A DNA stretch of 31,276 nucleotides from an uncultured Lachnospiraceae bacterium (GTDB lineage Bacteria; Bacillota; Clostridia; Lachnospirales; Lachnospiraceae): contig CAJLUP010000006.1 of the NCBI GenBank assembly GCA_905209865.1, positions 1 through 31,276 on the forward strand, written 5' to 3'. Positions 15,046-24,289 of the stretch are shown one piece after another; position 1 is the stretch's first letter; each line of letters begins with the position of its first letter. The position numbers and the translations under genes are program-made. The notes beneath the pieces were generated by a model. That model saw only the letters and a list, made by a program, of their open reading frames with translations. It made no database searches and was not told the DNA's origin.

Positions 15046-16737
15046 CTATTTAATTACTGTAGTTGTCAATGGTGAATATACCCAAACAGATTCTCCCGCA
15101 GGTGTAATCAATCTTGCATATACCTCACTATGAATATTGGAACCTTTCGTTACCTTTGTATATGTAACAGAAAATTGTCCATTTTTATTCAACCTTGTTG
15201 TTGCTACTTTTTTAATTCTAGAATCGTTTAGAATTCCGTTCTCACCGTGTAATTCATTCAAACTCGCATCTTTTGTATATGCAAAACCTGCTTCTGCAAC
15301 TTTATATCCTTTCGGAATAACGATTTGATTCACAAATGTAACTTTACTTTTTGTAGATGTTACCGTTGTCATAATCACTTCGTTCAAAAGCGCTGCCGGT
15401 TCTTGAGTCACTTCTTCTTCAATATTGACAAACTTTGTTGTGAAATCAAGATCACCTGAAATTGCTATTGAGTATACAGTTTCTGTACTTACTACTTTTC
15501 CATCTAATACCCAGCCGGCAAACTTCTGACCCTCCGGAGCCTCCGGAGCAGTAAGTGTAGCCACTGTATTGTATGCACCTTTTGCAACTTCTTGTCCATC
15601 AACTGTTACTTTATATGCTCTCTCCAATGCATTTTGTGCTTCCATCAATGTACTGATCGCATTTTCAATTTCATCTGTTGTTGCATAAATGTCATTACGA
15701 ACCCCTTCTGCTCCTGTTAAAGCATCCGTAAATGTTTTCCATGAACTTTCAGTATAGTCTGCCTGCTGTAACTTTCCAGCTTCTTCAATGGCTAAATTCA
15801 AGTCACCCTTGTTTTCTTGAACCGTAATAACACAGCTTGCAGTTTTTGTCGCATCATCCTTAGATGTCACTGTCACACGTGCTTTCCCCGGACAATTTGC
15901 CGTTACTTGCCCATTGTCAACAGTCACTACATCTCCTGTTGTTGTCGAACCCGTGTCGTCAGAGATATTTTCTGCCGACCAAATAACATCTTGGTATGTA
16001 GCATTATCCGGTGCTATTGTAACTTCCAGTGTGTCTTTCCCTCCCACTGTCATATCTTTACTTTCCGGCAATGTAATACTTGTAATTGCTTGATGATAAA
16101 TCTCAATTTCACGGATTGAAATTTGATTACTAACATTAGCTCCACCTTTTAAATTCATATCAGTAAAACAGAACAAAATATATCTGTCTAATCCGGTCTG
16201 TTTTCCCAATTCATCTAATGGGAATGTTGTATTTGCATCATAGTTCGTACGTGCAAATGTATCAATTACTCTCCATCCATCTGACTCTGGAGTAATCCTT
16301 GTCTGATTATTGTCATAGTTATTAATATCGCTTGTATAAATTTTGTAATTTGTTGCGAAAGCTTTATTATGGAATCTTAATTTTATTCCTTCATAACTGC
16401 GTGGTCCATTCTCTCCCAAATCATACACAATATATGATGTATTTCCTGTCGGAGTTGTTCCATTCTTTGATGCAACACCAGATAGCCATCTCGCATTATC
16501 GTTACTTTCATTGTTTCCACCAGTATCCATCAAATATTCCGAACCATAAGGGGCGGTCTGTCCCGAATAAGCAACAATCCCAGAACCGTTGGCAATATTA
16601 TTCCCTGCTATCTGTCTTGCTGCTTGACTTTCTTCATTAACCGCCTGTACTTCTGTTACTCCAACTCCTGTAAAAGCGATTCCCGAAAAAAGCATTGATG
16701 TCGTAAGAGTTGCTACTAAAATTTTTTTCAATTTCAT
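15046..16737 (-). CDS. Secreted multidomain adhesin-like protein (discoidin-like, BIG2, FIVAR)
   Basis: This 563-residue protein has a Sec signal peptide (KLKK, hydrophobic core, cut after VQA at about 32). Rough order: discoidin/F5-8C-like domain 45-215 (YIVYDLGE, IKLRFHN, ISIREIEIY); BIG2 Ig-like domain 217-308 (MTVGGKDTLEVTIAPDNATY to VTVTSKDDATKTASCVITV); FIVAR domain 310-372; a repeat of the Listeria-Bacteroides type 374-437 (GQKFAGWVLDGKVVS); an unassigned beta-rich C-terminus 438-563. There is no sorting signal or membrane anchor at the end, so it may be released or held by its binding domains. GAAGGGGGAAG precedes the start. It leads the peptide operon and is probably driven by the promoter at 16846-16873. 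Confidence 0.82.
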   Translation of the reverse strand: MKLKKILVATLTTSMLFSGIAFTGVGVTEVQAVNEESQAARQIAGNNIANGSGIVAYSGQTAPYGSEYLMDTGGNNESNDNARWLSGVASKNGTTPTGNTSYIVYDLGENGPRSYEGIKLRFHNKAFATNYKIYTSDINNYDNNQTRITPESDGWRVIDTFARTNYDANTTFPLDELGKQTGLDRYILFCFTDMNLKGGANVSNQISIREIEIYHQAITSITLPESKDMTVGGKDTLEVTIAPDNATYQDVIWSAENISDDTGSTTTGDVVTVDNGQVTANCPGKARVTVTSKDDATKTASCVITVQENKGDLNLAIEEAGKLQQADYTESSWKTFTDALTGAEGVRNDIYATTDEIENAISTLMEAQNALERAYKVTVDGQEVAKGAYNTVATLTAPEAPEGQKFAGWVLDGKVVSTETVYSIAISGDLDFTTKFVNIEEEVTQEPAALLNEVIMTTVTSTKSKVTFVNQIVIPKGYKVAEAGFAYTKDASLNELHGENGILNDSRIKKVATTRLNKNGQFSVTYTKVTKGSNIHSEVYARLITPAGESVWVYSPLTTTVIK

Positions 16738-16845
16738 AAGGCTTCCCCCTTCTTAAATTTTCACCATGCATATTGCATGACTTTTTAAACACAAAATCAT
16801 CTAAATAAAACAAGCATACACATGTTATAATTTATTGACATACAA

Positions 16846-16873
16846 ATGTTACCACCCCCCCACATTTTGTCAA
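16846..16873 (-). promoter_or_regulatory. Promoter of the peptide operon with a seven-G spacer tract
   Basis: On the minus strand a perfect TTGACA (16873-16868) and TAACAT (16851-16846), preceded by TGG (extended -10), are separated by 16 nt. The spacer contains a run of seven G (16861-16855). Adding one G would give the ideal 17 nt. The leader to the start codon at 16737 is about 100 nt. Confidence 0.6.
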
Positions 16874-16887
16874 TAGACTACTGCCAC

Positions 16888-16934
16888 AAAAAACGAAAAA
16901 TCGCTGTAACCTCCATTAAAAGGATACAACGATT
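16888..16934 (-). terminator. radA terminator
   Basis: On the minus strand AATCGTTGTA pairs fully (one G-U) with TACAGCGATT, followed by TTTTTCGTTTTTT. It lies 80 bp beyond the radA stop and just before the peptide-operon promoter. Confidence 0.85.
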
Positions 16935-17014
16935 CGCTCTACTATTAACAGCGACTAACCATGCCGTTTTCTACTCTGTTTATACCATCTCTACAACCGC
17001 ATATTTTACAAGCC

Positions 17015-18391
17015 TCAGATCATCCCGACTGCTTCATTGACGCTTTTCACTCCGATCAGCCGGATTCCTTTCACATCTTTTACCATTTTCATGCACACCT
17101 GCGGAAGAATACATGTCTCAAAACCTAACTTTTTCGCCTCTGCAACTCTTTGTTCCGGCATATTGACCGCGCGGACTTCCCCGCTTAATCCCACTTCTCC
17201 AAAAACGATCGTCTTCTCATCAACAGGCCGATTGCGATAACTGGAAACAAGCGCCATAATGATTCCAAGATCAATGGCAGGCTCATTCATCCGTATTCCT
17301 CCTGCAATGTTGACATACGCGTCGGAATTCGACAGCGCCATTCCAAGACGTTTTTCCAATACTGCCATAAGAAGATTGACTCTGTTATAATCTGTTCCTG
17401 CCGCCGTCCTTCTCGGCATTCCGAAATTACTTCTGCATACAAGCGCCTGAATCTCGATCAGAATGGGACGCGTTCCTTCCATAGAACAGGCGACAACCGA
17501 TCCTGCCGACTGCTCCGGTCTGCCGCTCAACATATATTCTGACGGATTTTCCACTTCCTCAAGTCCGGTCTGCCGCATCTCAAATACACCGATCTCGTTT
17601 GTCGAACCAAATCTGTTCTTCACAGCGCGCAAAATCCTGTAAGACGCATGACGGTCGCCTTCAAAATAAAGTACCGTATCAACCATATGCTCTAATACTC
17701 TTGGTCCTGCCACCGTTCCTTCTTTCGTCACATGACCGACTATGAAAATTGGAATACAAAGCCCTTTTGCCAACTGCATAAACACATTTGTAGATTCTCT
17801 TACTTGCGACACGCTTCCGGGCGCAGATGAAACGTCTTCACTGTACATCGTCTGAATGGAATCGATCACGACAAGTTCCGGACATTCCTTTTCAATCACT
17901 CCTCTTATAATCTCTAAATTCGTCTCGCACAAAAGAAGCAGTCCATCCGAAAATTTCCCCATGCGATTCGCTCTTAATTTAATCTGCGCCTGCGACTCTT
18001 CCCCTGAAATATATAAAATTTTCTTTTTATCCGCCAACCTTCTGCATACTTGAAGAAGCAGGGTAGACTTTCCAATTCCCGGATCTCCTCCTACAAGTAC
18101 AAGCGAACCCGGAACAATTCCCCCTCCAAGTACACGATCAAGCTCTTTAATCCCGGTGATGCATCTCACATCATCGTCCGCCGTCACATCATTCAGCGGA
18201 ATCACTTTTGCATCTCTGACCGATTCCCGAACCGCCCTTGCCCCCTGCGTACTTCCTTTTGTCACTCCGCTGTCAATCTTTTCTTCTACAAATGTATTCC
18301 ATTCACCGCATCCCGGGCACTGCCCCAGCCACTTTGCTTCTTCATGTCCACAGTTCTGACAGAAAAAGATACTCTTCTTTCCTTTTGCCAT
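17015..18391 (-). CDS. radA: DNA repair protein RadA
   Basis: This 458-residue protein is the normal length of RadA (Sms). It has an N-terminal C4 zinc finger (C11, C14, C25, C28 in CQNCGHEEAKWLGQCPGC), a RecA-like ATPase core with Walker A GGDPGIGKST (101-110), LVVIDSIQT as Walker B, the RadA-specific KNRFG motif near 258, and a Lon-protease-like C-terminal domain (NIAGGIRMNEPAIDLGI). It acts as a branch-migration helicase in recombination and repair. A hairpin at 18414-18438 lies only about 22 bp upstream of the start, so a dedicated promoter is not evident. The gene ends at a strong terminator. Confidence 0.97.
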   Translation of the reverse strand: MAKGKKSIFFCQNCGHEEAKWLGQCPGCGEWNTFVEEKIDSGVTKGSTQGARAVRESVRDAKVIPLNDVTADDDVRCITGIKELDRVLGGGIVPGSLVLVGGDPGIGKSTLLLQVCRRLADKKKILYISGEESQAQIKLRANRMGKFSDGLLLLCETNLEIIRGVIEKECPELVVIDSIQTMYSEDVSSAPGSVSQVRESTNVFMQLAKGLCIPIFIVGHVTKEGTVAGPRVLEHMVDTVLYFEGDRHASYRILRAVKNRFGSTNEIGVFEMRQTGLEEVENPSEYMLSGRPEQSAGSVVACSMEGTRPILIEIQALVCRSNFGMPRRTAAGTDYNRVNLLMAVLEKRLGMALSNSDAYVNIAGGIRMNEPAIDLGIIMALVSSYRNRPVDEKTIVFGEVGLSGEVRAVNMPEQRVAEAKKLGFETCILPQVCMKMVKDVKGIRLIGVKSVNEAVGMI

Positions 18392-18413
18392 CCGTTCTCC
18401 TTCTTAAGATAAA

Positions 18414-18438
18414 CAGGGTGGATACAGCATCCACCCTG
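18414..18438 (-). terminator. Terminator or attenuator between the 139-residue gene and radA
   Basis: CAGGGTGGAT pairs perfectly with ATCCACCCTG around a 5-nt loop. The minus-strand tail is TTTATC, so it is not a strong terminator and may permit read-through into radA. Confidence 0.7.
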
Positions 18439-18475
18439 AAACTATTTTAATTCTTTGTAAACTTTTATCAATATA

Positions 18476-18895
18476 TTAGCATTTTACAACCTTTATCGTT
18501 GCTTCCTGCCCTTCTGAAAGTTCCACGCTGACGCTAAGCTTTCCGCTTAAGTTTGTGCGCATCTTTCCTGCGGACTCTCCGTCAATGAACACCTCATATT
18601 CGCATTCCGGCTCTAATTCTAAAGTAAACTGAACGTCTCCCTGTGCAGAAACCGAAAACGCCACTTCCGAGTCGGTCTCTTTGAATCCTTCTACTGCGCT
18701 TCCCGGAACAGATTCATAAACAAACATTCCGTTCCTCTCAAGTTTTGTAATCTCTGAAAATGTTTTTACTTTATAAATATCTCCTTCAAATTCATAGTTA
18801 TCCTTTTTTGTCTTTGCTGAAAGAGTATAGTCTCCGAAACTGAGACTTCCGTCATTTTCCGCGCGCAATAATTCTTTCACTGCTGCCATCTTCAT
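18476..18895 (-). CDS. Conserved protein of unknown function
   Basis: This 139-residue protein has no signal peptide or membrane span. It is rich in short beta strands: LSFGDYTLSAKTKKDNYEFEGDIYKVKTFSEIT, MFVYESVPGSAVEGF, and a C-terminal half (FTLELEPECEYEVFIDGESAGKM...LSVSVELSEGQEATIKV) that looks like a small Ig-like or jelly-roll sandwich. I recognise it as a type often found in Lachnospiraceae and sometimes annotated 'endosialidase', but no catalytic residues support that name. A TATAAT lies upstream near 18980. It ends before a hairpin and radA. Confidence 0.78.
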   Translation of the reverse strand: MKMAAVKELLRAENDGSLSFGDYTLSAKTKKDNYEFEGDIYKVKTFSEITKLERNGMFVYESVPGSAVEGFKETDSEVAFSVSAQGDVQFTLELEPECEYEVFIDGESAGKMRTNLSGKLSVSVELSEGQEATIKVVKC

Positions 18896-19099
18896 TTTCC
18901 TCCTAAGTATTTCACAATGTGATCACAGGATATGTCTTCCTTAAATCATTGTCATCCGCATTCCTTTGACCTTTGTATCATTATAATATAAAACACCTGA
19001 TTTTTCTACTGAAATATCTGTGAATATTGACTAAAAAATAACAATTTATTTACATAAGCCAATATCGGCTGCCGCACTGTAAAATCCTGTGAACTCCCT

Positions 19100-21544
19100 T
19101 TATACAGTTTTCTCTTTCTGAATGAAGCGAATCGTTTTCTTCACTGTTCCTGCCTCAATATAATCACCGGATTTTACTTCTCCGTTGAGGATTGCCTCTG
19201 CAAGTTTATCTTCCAGCTCTGTCTGCAGCGCCCGGCGAAGCGGTCTTGCTCCGTATTTTGCATCTGTTCCTTTTTCTACGATCAGCGCTTTTGCAGATTC
19301 CCGCAATGTCAAATGAATATCCATCTGCATTTCGATTCGTTTTATAAAATCGCGGCACATGAGCGTAACAATCTTCTTCATATGCGACTTTTCAAGTGCA
19401 TGGAATACGATAATTTCATCGATACGATTCAAAAATTCCGGTCGGAAAATCTGTTTCACCTCATCCATCACATTTTGTTTCATCCGTTTATAATCACCGG
19501 ACGGATCATCTTTCGCTGCAAATCCCAGTTTTTTAGGTTCTACGATCGCCTTCGCCCCTGCGTTTGACGTCATGATGATCACCGTATTAGAAAAATCGAT
19601 TTTCCGCCCTTTTGAATCCGTAATGTGTCCGTCATCCAGCACTTGCAAAAGGATATTAAACACATCCGGGTGCGCCTTCTCGATCTCATCAAACAGCAGA
19701 ACCGAATACGGATGGGTTCTCACCTGATCGCTGAGCTGCCCGCCTTCCTCATGTCCTACATATCCCGGAGGCGATCCGATCATCTTGGAAACCGAATGTT
19801 TCTCCATATACTCCGACATATCTACACGAATCATTGAGTCCTCATTGCCGAACATTGCCTCTGCAAGCGCTTTGGACAGTTCGGTCTTACCAACGCCTGT
19901 CGGTCCGAGAAACAGGAACGAACCGATGGGGCGCCTCGGATCCTTCAGTCCTACCCGTCCTCTCTTCACAGCTCGGGAGACTGCCGTCACAGCTTCCTCC
20001 TGACCGATCACTCTCTGATGAAGAACACTTTCCAGCTTCTTTAACCGATCTGTATCACTCTCCGCAAGTTTTTGAACAGGAATCTTCGTCCACGCAGAAA
20101 CGACTTCCGCGATATCTTCTTCTCTCACTTCCGGATGGATCGATGCTGTTTTTCTCTCAAAACGCTTCTTCATCTGTCCTAATTTCCGTTCTGCTTCTTC
20201 TTGTTCTTTCTGTAGAAGCGAAGCTTCCTCGAAGCGTCCGTTTTTAATACTCTCTTCTTTCTGCTTTTCCACTTCTTTCAGCCGAAATTCAAAAGCCGTC
20301 AGATTTTCCGGAACTTTATATCCCTTTAAGCTCACTTTAGAACAAGACTCATCCAGAACGTCAATCGCTTTATCAGGAAGATTGCGGTCTGTAATATATC
20401 TTTCCGACATGGAAACCGCCGCCTCAAGCGCTGCGTCCTGAATCTTCACTTTATGGTGAGTCTCATATCTTCCCTTTAGTCCTTTCAAGATCTCCAGGCA
20501 TTGCTCCTTCGTCGGTTCTTCTACCGACACCGGCTGAAACCGCCGCTCAAGCGCCGCGTCTTTCTCAATGTATTTGCGGTATTCCGTAATCGTTGTCGCC
20601 CCGATAAGCTGAAGCTCCCCTCTCGCAAGAGAAGGCTTTAAAATACCGGACGCATCAATCGCGCCCTCTGCGCCTCCGGCTCCGATCATCGTATGGATCT
20701 CATCAAGAAACAGGATAATATTTCCATCAGATTCCACTTCTGAAATCAGACCTTTCATACGTTCTTCAAACTCACCGCGATATTTTGATCCGGCGATCAT
20801 CCCCGGAAGATCCAGCGTATAGATCCGTTTCTTTTTCATCTTCTCCGGAACAACGCCGGCTGCTATGCGCTGCGCCAATCCTTCTACAACTGCCGTCTTT
20901 CCCACACCCGGTTCTCCGATCAGACAAGGATTATTTTTCGTTCTGCGGCTGAGCACCTGCATCAGACGGTACATCTCTTCATCCCGTCCCACAACAGGAT
21001 CCTGCTTTCCTTCCTCTGCCCGCGCCGTCATATCCGTACAATACTGTTCAAGTACAGAACCGCCGCCTTTCACCTCGTCCTGGATCTCTTCCTGATATTC
21101 TTTCGGATCGACTCCTGAAGCATTTAAAATATCTTTCAAAAGCTTTTGAAGACTGATATTCAATGTGATCAGAATTCTTGCAGCGACACGATCCACATCT
21201 CGGATCATGGACAAAAGTAAATGCTCCGTTCCGACGTCTGCCGTTCGAAGACGATGTGCCTCCTTCTCACTGTTCTCAAGAATATAGCGAAGCCTCGGAC
21301 TCTCCTTCGGTTTCTGTAAAGCAAATACTTCCTCCTGCGGAGCGATCAATTCATCCATAAGCTGCACGATCTTCTCTGACTCAACTCCGTTTTTAGCAAG
21401 CACCTGTCCTGCTACGCCCGAATATTCCTCCCTCAGTCCAAGCAGCAGATGTTCCGTACCGATATAAGGATGCTTCATCTCCTTCGCTTTCTTCGCGGCA
21501 TACTTAATAGCATTTGCCGCCTGTTTCGTATATGAAATATGCAT
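19100..21544 (-). CDS. clpC: ATP-dependent Clp protease ATP-binding subunit ClpC
   Basis: This 814-residue protein is close to B. subtilis ClpC (810). Double Clp-N repeats (1-145) bind adaptors. The first AAA+ module has Walker A GEPGVGKT (210-217) and LDEIHTMIGAG. The middle domain has an EASLLQKEQEEAERKL coiled coil near 420-450, short like ClpC rather than long like ClpB. The second AAA+ module has GPTGVGKTELSKALAE near 550. ClpC unfolds substrates for ClpP. A ClpP-docking loop is expected near 670 but I did not verify the tripeptide. The usual ctsR-mcsA-mcsB genes are absent; a small GntR regulator lies 46 bp upstream and is probably co-transcribed. Confidence 0.95.
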   Translation of the reverse strand: MHISYTKQAANAIKYAAKKAKEMKHPYIGTEHLLLGLREEYSGVAGQVLAKNGVESEKIVQLMDELIAPQEEVFALQKPKESPRLRYILENSEKEAHRLRTADVGTEHLLLSMIRDVDRVAARILITLNISLQKLLKDILNASGVDPKEYQEEIQDEVKGGGSVLEQYCTDMTARAEEGKQDPVVGRDEEMYRLMQVLSRRTKNNPCLIGEPGVGKTAVVEGLAQRIAAGVVPEKMKKKRIYTLDLPGMIAGSKYRGEFEERMKGLISEVESDGNIILFLDEIHTMIGAGGAEGAIDASGILKPSLARGELQLIGATTITEYRKYIEKDAALERRFQPVSVEEPTKEQCLEILKGLKGRYETHHKVKIQDAALEAAVSMSERYITDRNLPDKAIDVLDESCSKVSLKGYKVPENLTAFEFRLKEVEKQKEESIKNGRFEEASLLQKEQEEAERKLGQMKKRFERKTASIHPEVREEDIAEVVSAWTKIPVQKLAESDTDRLKKLESVLHQRVIGQEEAVTAVSRAVKRGRVGLKDPRRPIGSFLFLGPTGVGKTELSKALAEAMFGNEDSMIRVDMSEYMEKHSVSKMIGSPPGYVGHEEGGQLSDQVRTHPYSVLLFDEIEKAHPDVFNILLQVLDDGHITDSKGRKIDFSNTVIIMTSNAGAKAIVEPKKLGFAAKDDPSGDYKRMKQNVMDEVKQIFRPEFLNRIDEIIVFHALEKSHMKKIVTLMCRDFIKRIEMQMDIHLTLRESAKALIVEKGTDAKYGARPLRRALQTELEDKLAEAILNGEVKSGDYIEAGTVKKTIRFIQKEKTV

Positions 21545-21590
21545 AAACTCCTCCTGTCAATTATTTTGTTTTCAAATACACCAAAACATA

Positions 21591-21959
21591 TCACTCATAG
21601 TCGTCAAATATCTCATCCACTAATTCATGTACTTCCTGTCGTGAAATATTTTTACAGCATCCTCTTGCAAGAACGATCTGAAGCTGTCTCCTCATCATCT
21701 GCAGTTCTTCTAATTTGTCAATATCAAGGGCGATCACAGCTCCCCTTCTCTTATCCAAACTAATATACCCTTCCCGCTTCAGTACACTATACGCCTTATT
21801 CACTGTATGCATGTTGACTCCGATCGTATCTGCAAGCCGCCGCACTGACGGAAGCGAATCCCCCTCATGAATATCCGATGTGGCAATTCCCATAATGATC
21901 TGATTGCAAAGCTGGATATAGATTGCTTCATCACTGTTAAAATCAACTTCTATGATCAT
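21591..21959 (-). CDS. Small GntR-family regulator (YtrA type)
   Basis: The start is ATG 21959 (122 residues) with a strong AAAGGAGG site; a longer reading from 22001 lacks one. Residues 8-75 form the GntR winged helix (AIYIQLCNQIIMGIATSDIHEGDSLPSVRRLADTIGVNMHTVNKAYSVLKREG). The remaining 45 residues are a short helical tail, as in the YtrA subfamily, which lacks a large ligand domain. YtrA-type repressors often control their own operon, commonly ABC transporters; here the only co-directional partner is clpC. No operator was identified. Confidence 0.9.
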   Translation of the reverse strand: MIIEVDFNSDEAIYIQLCNQIIMGIATSDIHEGDSLPSVRRLADTIGVNMHTVNKAYSVLKREGYISLDKRRGAVIALDIDKLEELQMMRRQLQIVLARGCCKNISRQEVHELVDEIFDDYE

Positions 21960-21989
21960 AGCGTCCTCCTTTCGGAATTTGTTATATGT

Positions 21990-22017
21990 ATCATAGCACA
22001 ATATTATAATTTTTCAA
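21990..22017 (-). promoter_or_regulatory. Promoter of gntR-clpC
   Basis: On the minus strand TTGAAA (22017-22012) and TATGAT (21995-21990) are 16 nt apart, with TGC before the -10 box (extended). It gives a leader of about 25 nt. Confidence 0.65.
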
Positions 22018-22111
22018 CAAATTTTAAAACTTTTCTTTATAAGAATAAAGATGTATTTTGCACTTTCTCGAGATGTTTTTCCCTGCACCGGAATAAAATT
22101 TTCTATGTAAG

Positions 22112-22138
22112 AAAAAAGGACCTGTCTCCAAGTCCTTT
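22112..22138 (-). terminator. Terminator of the pst-pho operon
   Basis: On the minus strand AAAGGAC pairs with GTCCTTT around a loop of about 11 nt and a run of six T follows. It lies 46 bp past the phoR stop. Confidence 0.85.
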
Positions 22139-22183
22139 CATTGAGAAATTATATTTTAATCTGTACGATCTCTTTTTTCACGT

Positions 22184-23503
22184 TCACACAAACTGTATGC
22201 TCATCTTTGTTCCTTTTCCTTCTTCACTTTCCACACTGACTTTCGCCCCATGCAAAAGCGCCCCATGCTTCACGATTGAAAGTCCGAGTCCGGTTCCGCC
22301 TCTCTCCTTTGAGTGACTTTTATCTACCCTGTAAAAACGTTCGAAAATACGTTCCTGATGTTCCACAGGAATTCCGATACCAGTATCTGCAACACTGATC
22401 TTAGGTCCGTCTAATGTATTTCCCGCCCAGACAGAAACTTTTCCGTTGTCATAGTTATATTTTACTGCATTTTCGCAAATATTATAGATCATTTCATCTA
22501 AAATCTGACGGATTCCGAAATATTTTACATGCTCTCCTGAAAGCTCGATCCTGATATTCTTCTGCGCCGCCTGTGGCGAAAGTCTGCTGATAATCTCCCT
22601 TGTCAATTCATAAAGATCCACTTCTTCTTTTTCCAGTTCCACTGATTCTTCATCCAGTTTTGATAACTTAATAATATCTTCGATCAAAGAGATCAGCCTG
22701 CGCGCTTCTTTGTAGATACGCTCGGAAAATACCGGAATATCTTCAGGCCGGACTAATCCGTTTTTCATAATCTCCGCATAACCGGAAATCGATGTGAGCG
22801 GCGTTTTTAATTCATGCGACACATTTGCAGAAAACTCTTTCCTCATGTTCGCAACCGCTTCTTTCTCTCTGTTTTGTCTATCCATCGCTTCTAACAAAGG
22901 ACTTAACTCCTCATAAACATCATTGTCCAACGGTCGTTCCAAATTCAATTCATTGATTGGTTTGATCAATCGATTCGTCTGCCACCTTGCAAGTGCAAAG
23001 GCAAATAAAATCGTCAAACATGCAAGCATTCCCATGATCGGCATAAGACTGACAGCCGTACTTGCCAGATTATCTATCGACTTTGACACACGCAGCACAG
23101 TCCCGTCATCCAAAAGAAGAGCATAATAATACATATCTTTCCCGACGGTTTCCGACTTTCTTACATCTGCGCCTTCTCCTTTTGAAAGCGCCTCCTTGAC
23201 TTCCTTACGATTTCCATGATTCTTAAGAACTTCTGCATCTCTGCGGGAATCATAAAGTACAGTTCCGTCTGCGTTGATCTGCGTGACCCTTGTACTGACT
23301 ACAACCTCGTCCATTTGTTTCATATAATTACTGTCAGACAGATTAATCGCCTCACGGATATATGCCGCCTCCTGCTTTACTTCTGTCTGAAGCAGAGACA
23401 TATTCCGGTTATACAGGATAACCGAAAGGATCATATAAGAGAGGATGAGCGTAACTGTCAGAATGACTGTCATACTCTTTTGAATCTTTCTTTTGATGCT
23501 CAT
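22184..23503 (-). CDS. phoR: Phosphate sensor histidine kinase PhoR
   Basis: This 439-residue membrane kinase has spans at about 12-32 and 152-172 flanking an extracytoplasmic sensor region (PAS-like: VSTRVTQINADGTVLYDSR). A HAMP-like region near 173-205 follows. The DHp helix is FSANVSHELKTPLTSISGYAEIM, with phosphorylated H230. The ATP-binding domain has N, G1 (VADTGIGIP), F (FERFYRVDKSHSKERGG) and G2 (TGLGLSIVKH) boxes. Its start overlaps the phoP stop (ATGA), and it is the last gene of the pst operon, so the phosphate-starvation role rests on context plus family. Confidence 0.93.
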   Translation of the reverse strand: MSIKRKIQKSMTVILTVTLILSYMILSVILYNRNMSLLQTEVKQEAAYIREAINLSDSNYMKQMDEVVVSTRVTQINADGTVLYDSRRDAEVLKNHGNRKEVKEALSKGEGADVRKSETVGKDMYYYALLLDDGTVLRVSKSIDNLASTAVSLMPIMGMLACLTILFAFALARWQTNRLIKPINELNLERPLDNDVYEELSPLLEAMDRQNREKEAVANMRKEFSANVSHELKTPLTSISGYAEIMKNGLVRPEDIPVFSERIYKEARRLISLIEDIIKLSKLDEESVELEKEEVDLYELTREIISRLSPQAAQKNIRIELSGEHVKYFGIRQILDEMIYNICENAVKYNYDNGKVSVWAGNTLDGPKISVADTGIGIPVEHQERIFERFYRVDKSHSKERGGTGLGLSIVKHGALLHGAKVSVESEEGKGTKMSIQFV

Positions 23504-24174
23504 GCCGTTCCTCCCACGCGATACCCGACTCCGCGTACTGTCTGAATGATCTCGCCCTTTTCTCCTAATTTCTGACGAAGGGTTCGGATATGTACGTCTA
23601 CGGTTCTTGTCTCTCCGTCAAAATCATACCCCCAGATTTCCGTCAGAAGCTGATCCCTTGTCAGAACAATCCCCTGATTTCTCATTAATTTTTCCAAAAG
23701 TTCAAACTCTTTCAGCGTAAGCGCCACTTCCTGTCCATCTACGGTAACCTCATGTTTTTTTACATCTATATGGACGCCCTCGACTTCCGGATCTGTCCGA
23801 TCTTCCGTCTTTCCGCTTCTGCGCAAAACTGCCTTGACACGGGAAACAAGCTCCATCATTCCAAATGGTTTTGTCACATAATCGTCTGCTCCCGAGTCCA
23901 GACCGATTACCTTATCATACTCCGACCCTTTTGCCGTGACCATGATTACCGGAATATTTCTTGTCTTGGTAGAAGATTTTAATTTCTTCAAAATCTCCAT
24001 CCCATCTTCTCCGGGCAGCATAATATCAAGCAAAACAAGCTCCGGCGTATCAAACGCCAGAGCCTCCGTAAAGGCAGAACCATCCGCGAAGCCTCTGGCT
24101 TTAAGCCCCGTTGTCTCCAATGTATATATGACAAGTTCTCTGATATTATCGTCATCTTCCACGCAATATATCAT
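23500..24174 (-). CDS. phoP: Response regulator PhoP/PhoB type
   Basis: This 224-residue OmpR-family regulator has a receiver domain (1-115) with acidic cluster EDDD (6-9), phospho-acceptor D50 in VLLDIMLPGEDG, T in VMVTAKG and K in YVTKPFG. The C-terminal winged helix (130-222) includes VALTLKEFELLEKLMRN and GYDFDGETRTVDVHIRTLRQKLGE. It would bind the Pho boxes at 28619-28658. GGAG is 9 nt before ATG. Confidence 0.94.
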   Translation of the reverse strand: MIYCVEDDDNIRELVIYTLETTGLKARGFADGSAFTEALAFDTPELVLLDIMLPGEDGMEILKKLKSSTKTRNIPVIMVTAKGSEYDKVIGLDSGADDYVTKPFGMMELVSRVKAVLRRSGKTEDRTDPEVEGVHIDVKKHEVTVDGQEVALTLKEFELLEKLMRNQGIVLTRDQLLTEIWGYDFDGETRTVDVHIRTLRQKLGEKGEIIQTVRGVGYRVGGTA

Positions 24175-24289
24175 ACTTTACGTTCTCCTTTACTTCCTTT
24201 TGCTTCTATCTCTGTTTTCTTTTATTTTCCTGTTTATTATTTGTCCTATCTCTTGTCGCTTCTATACTGCCATATTTCTCTTGTGTTTT

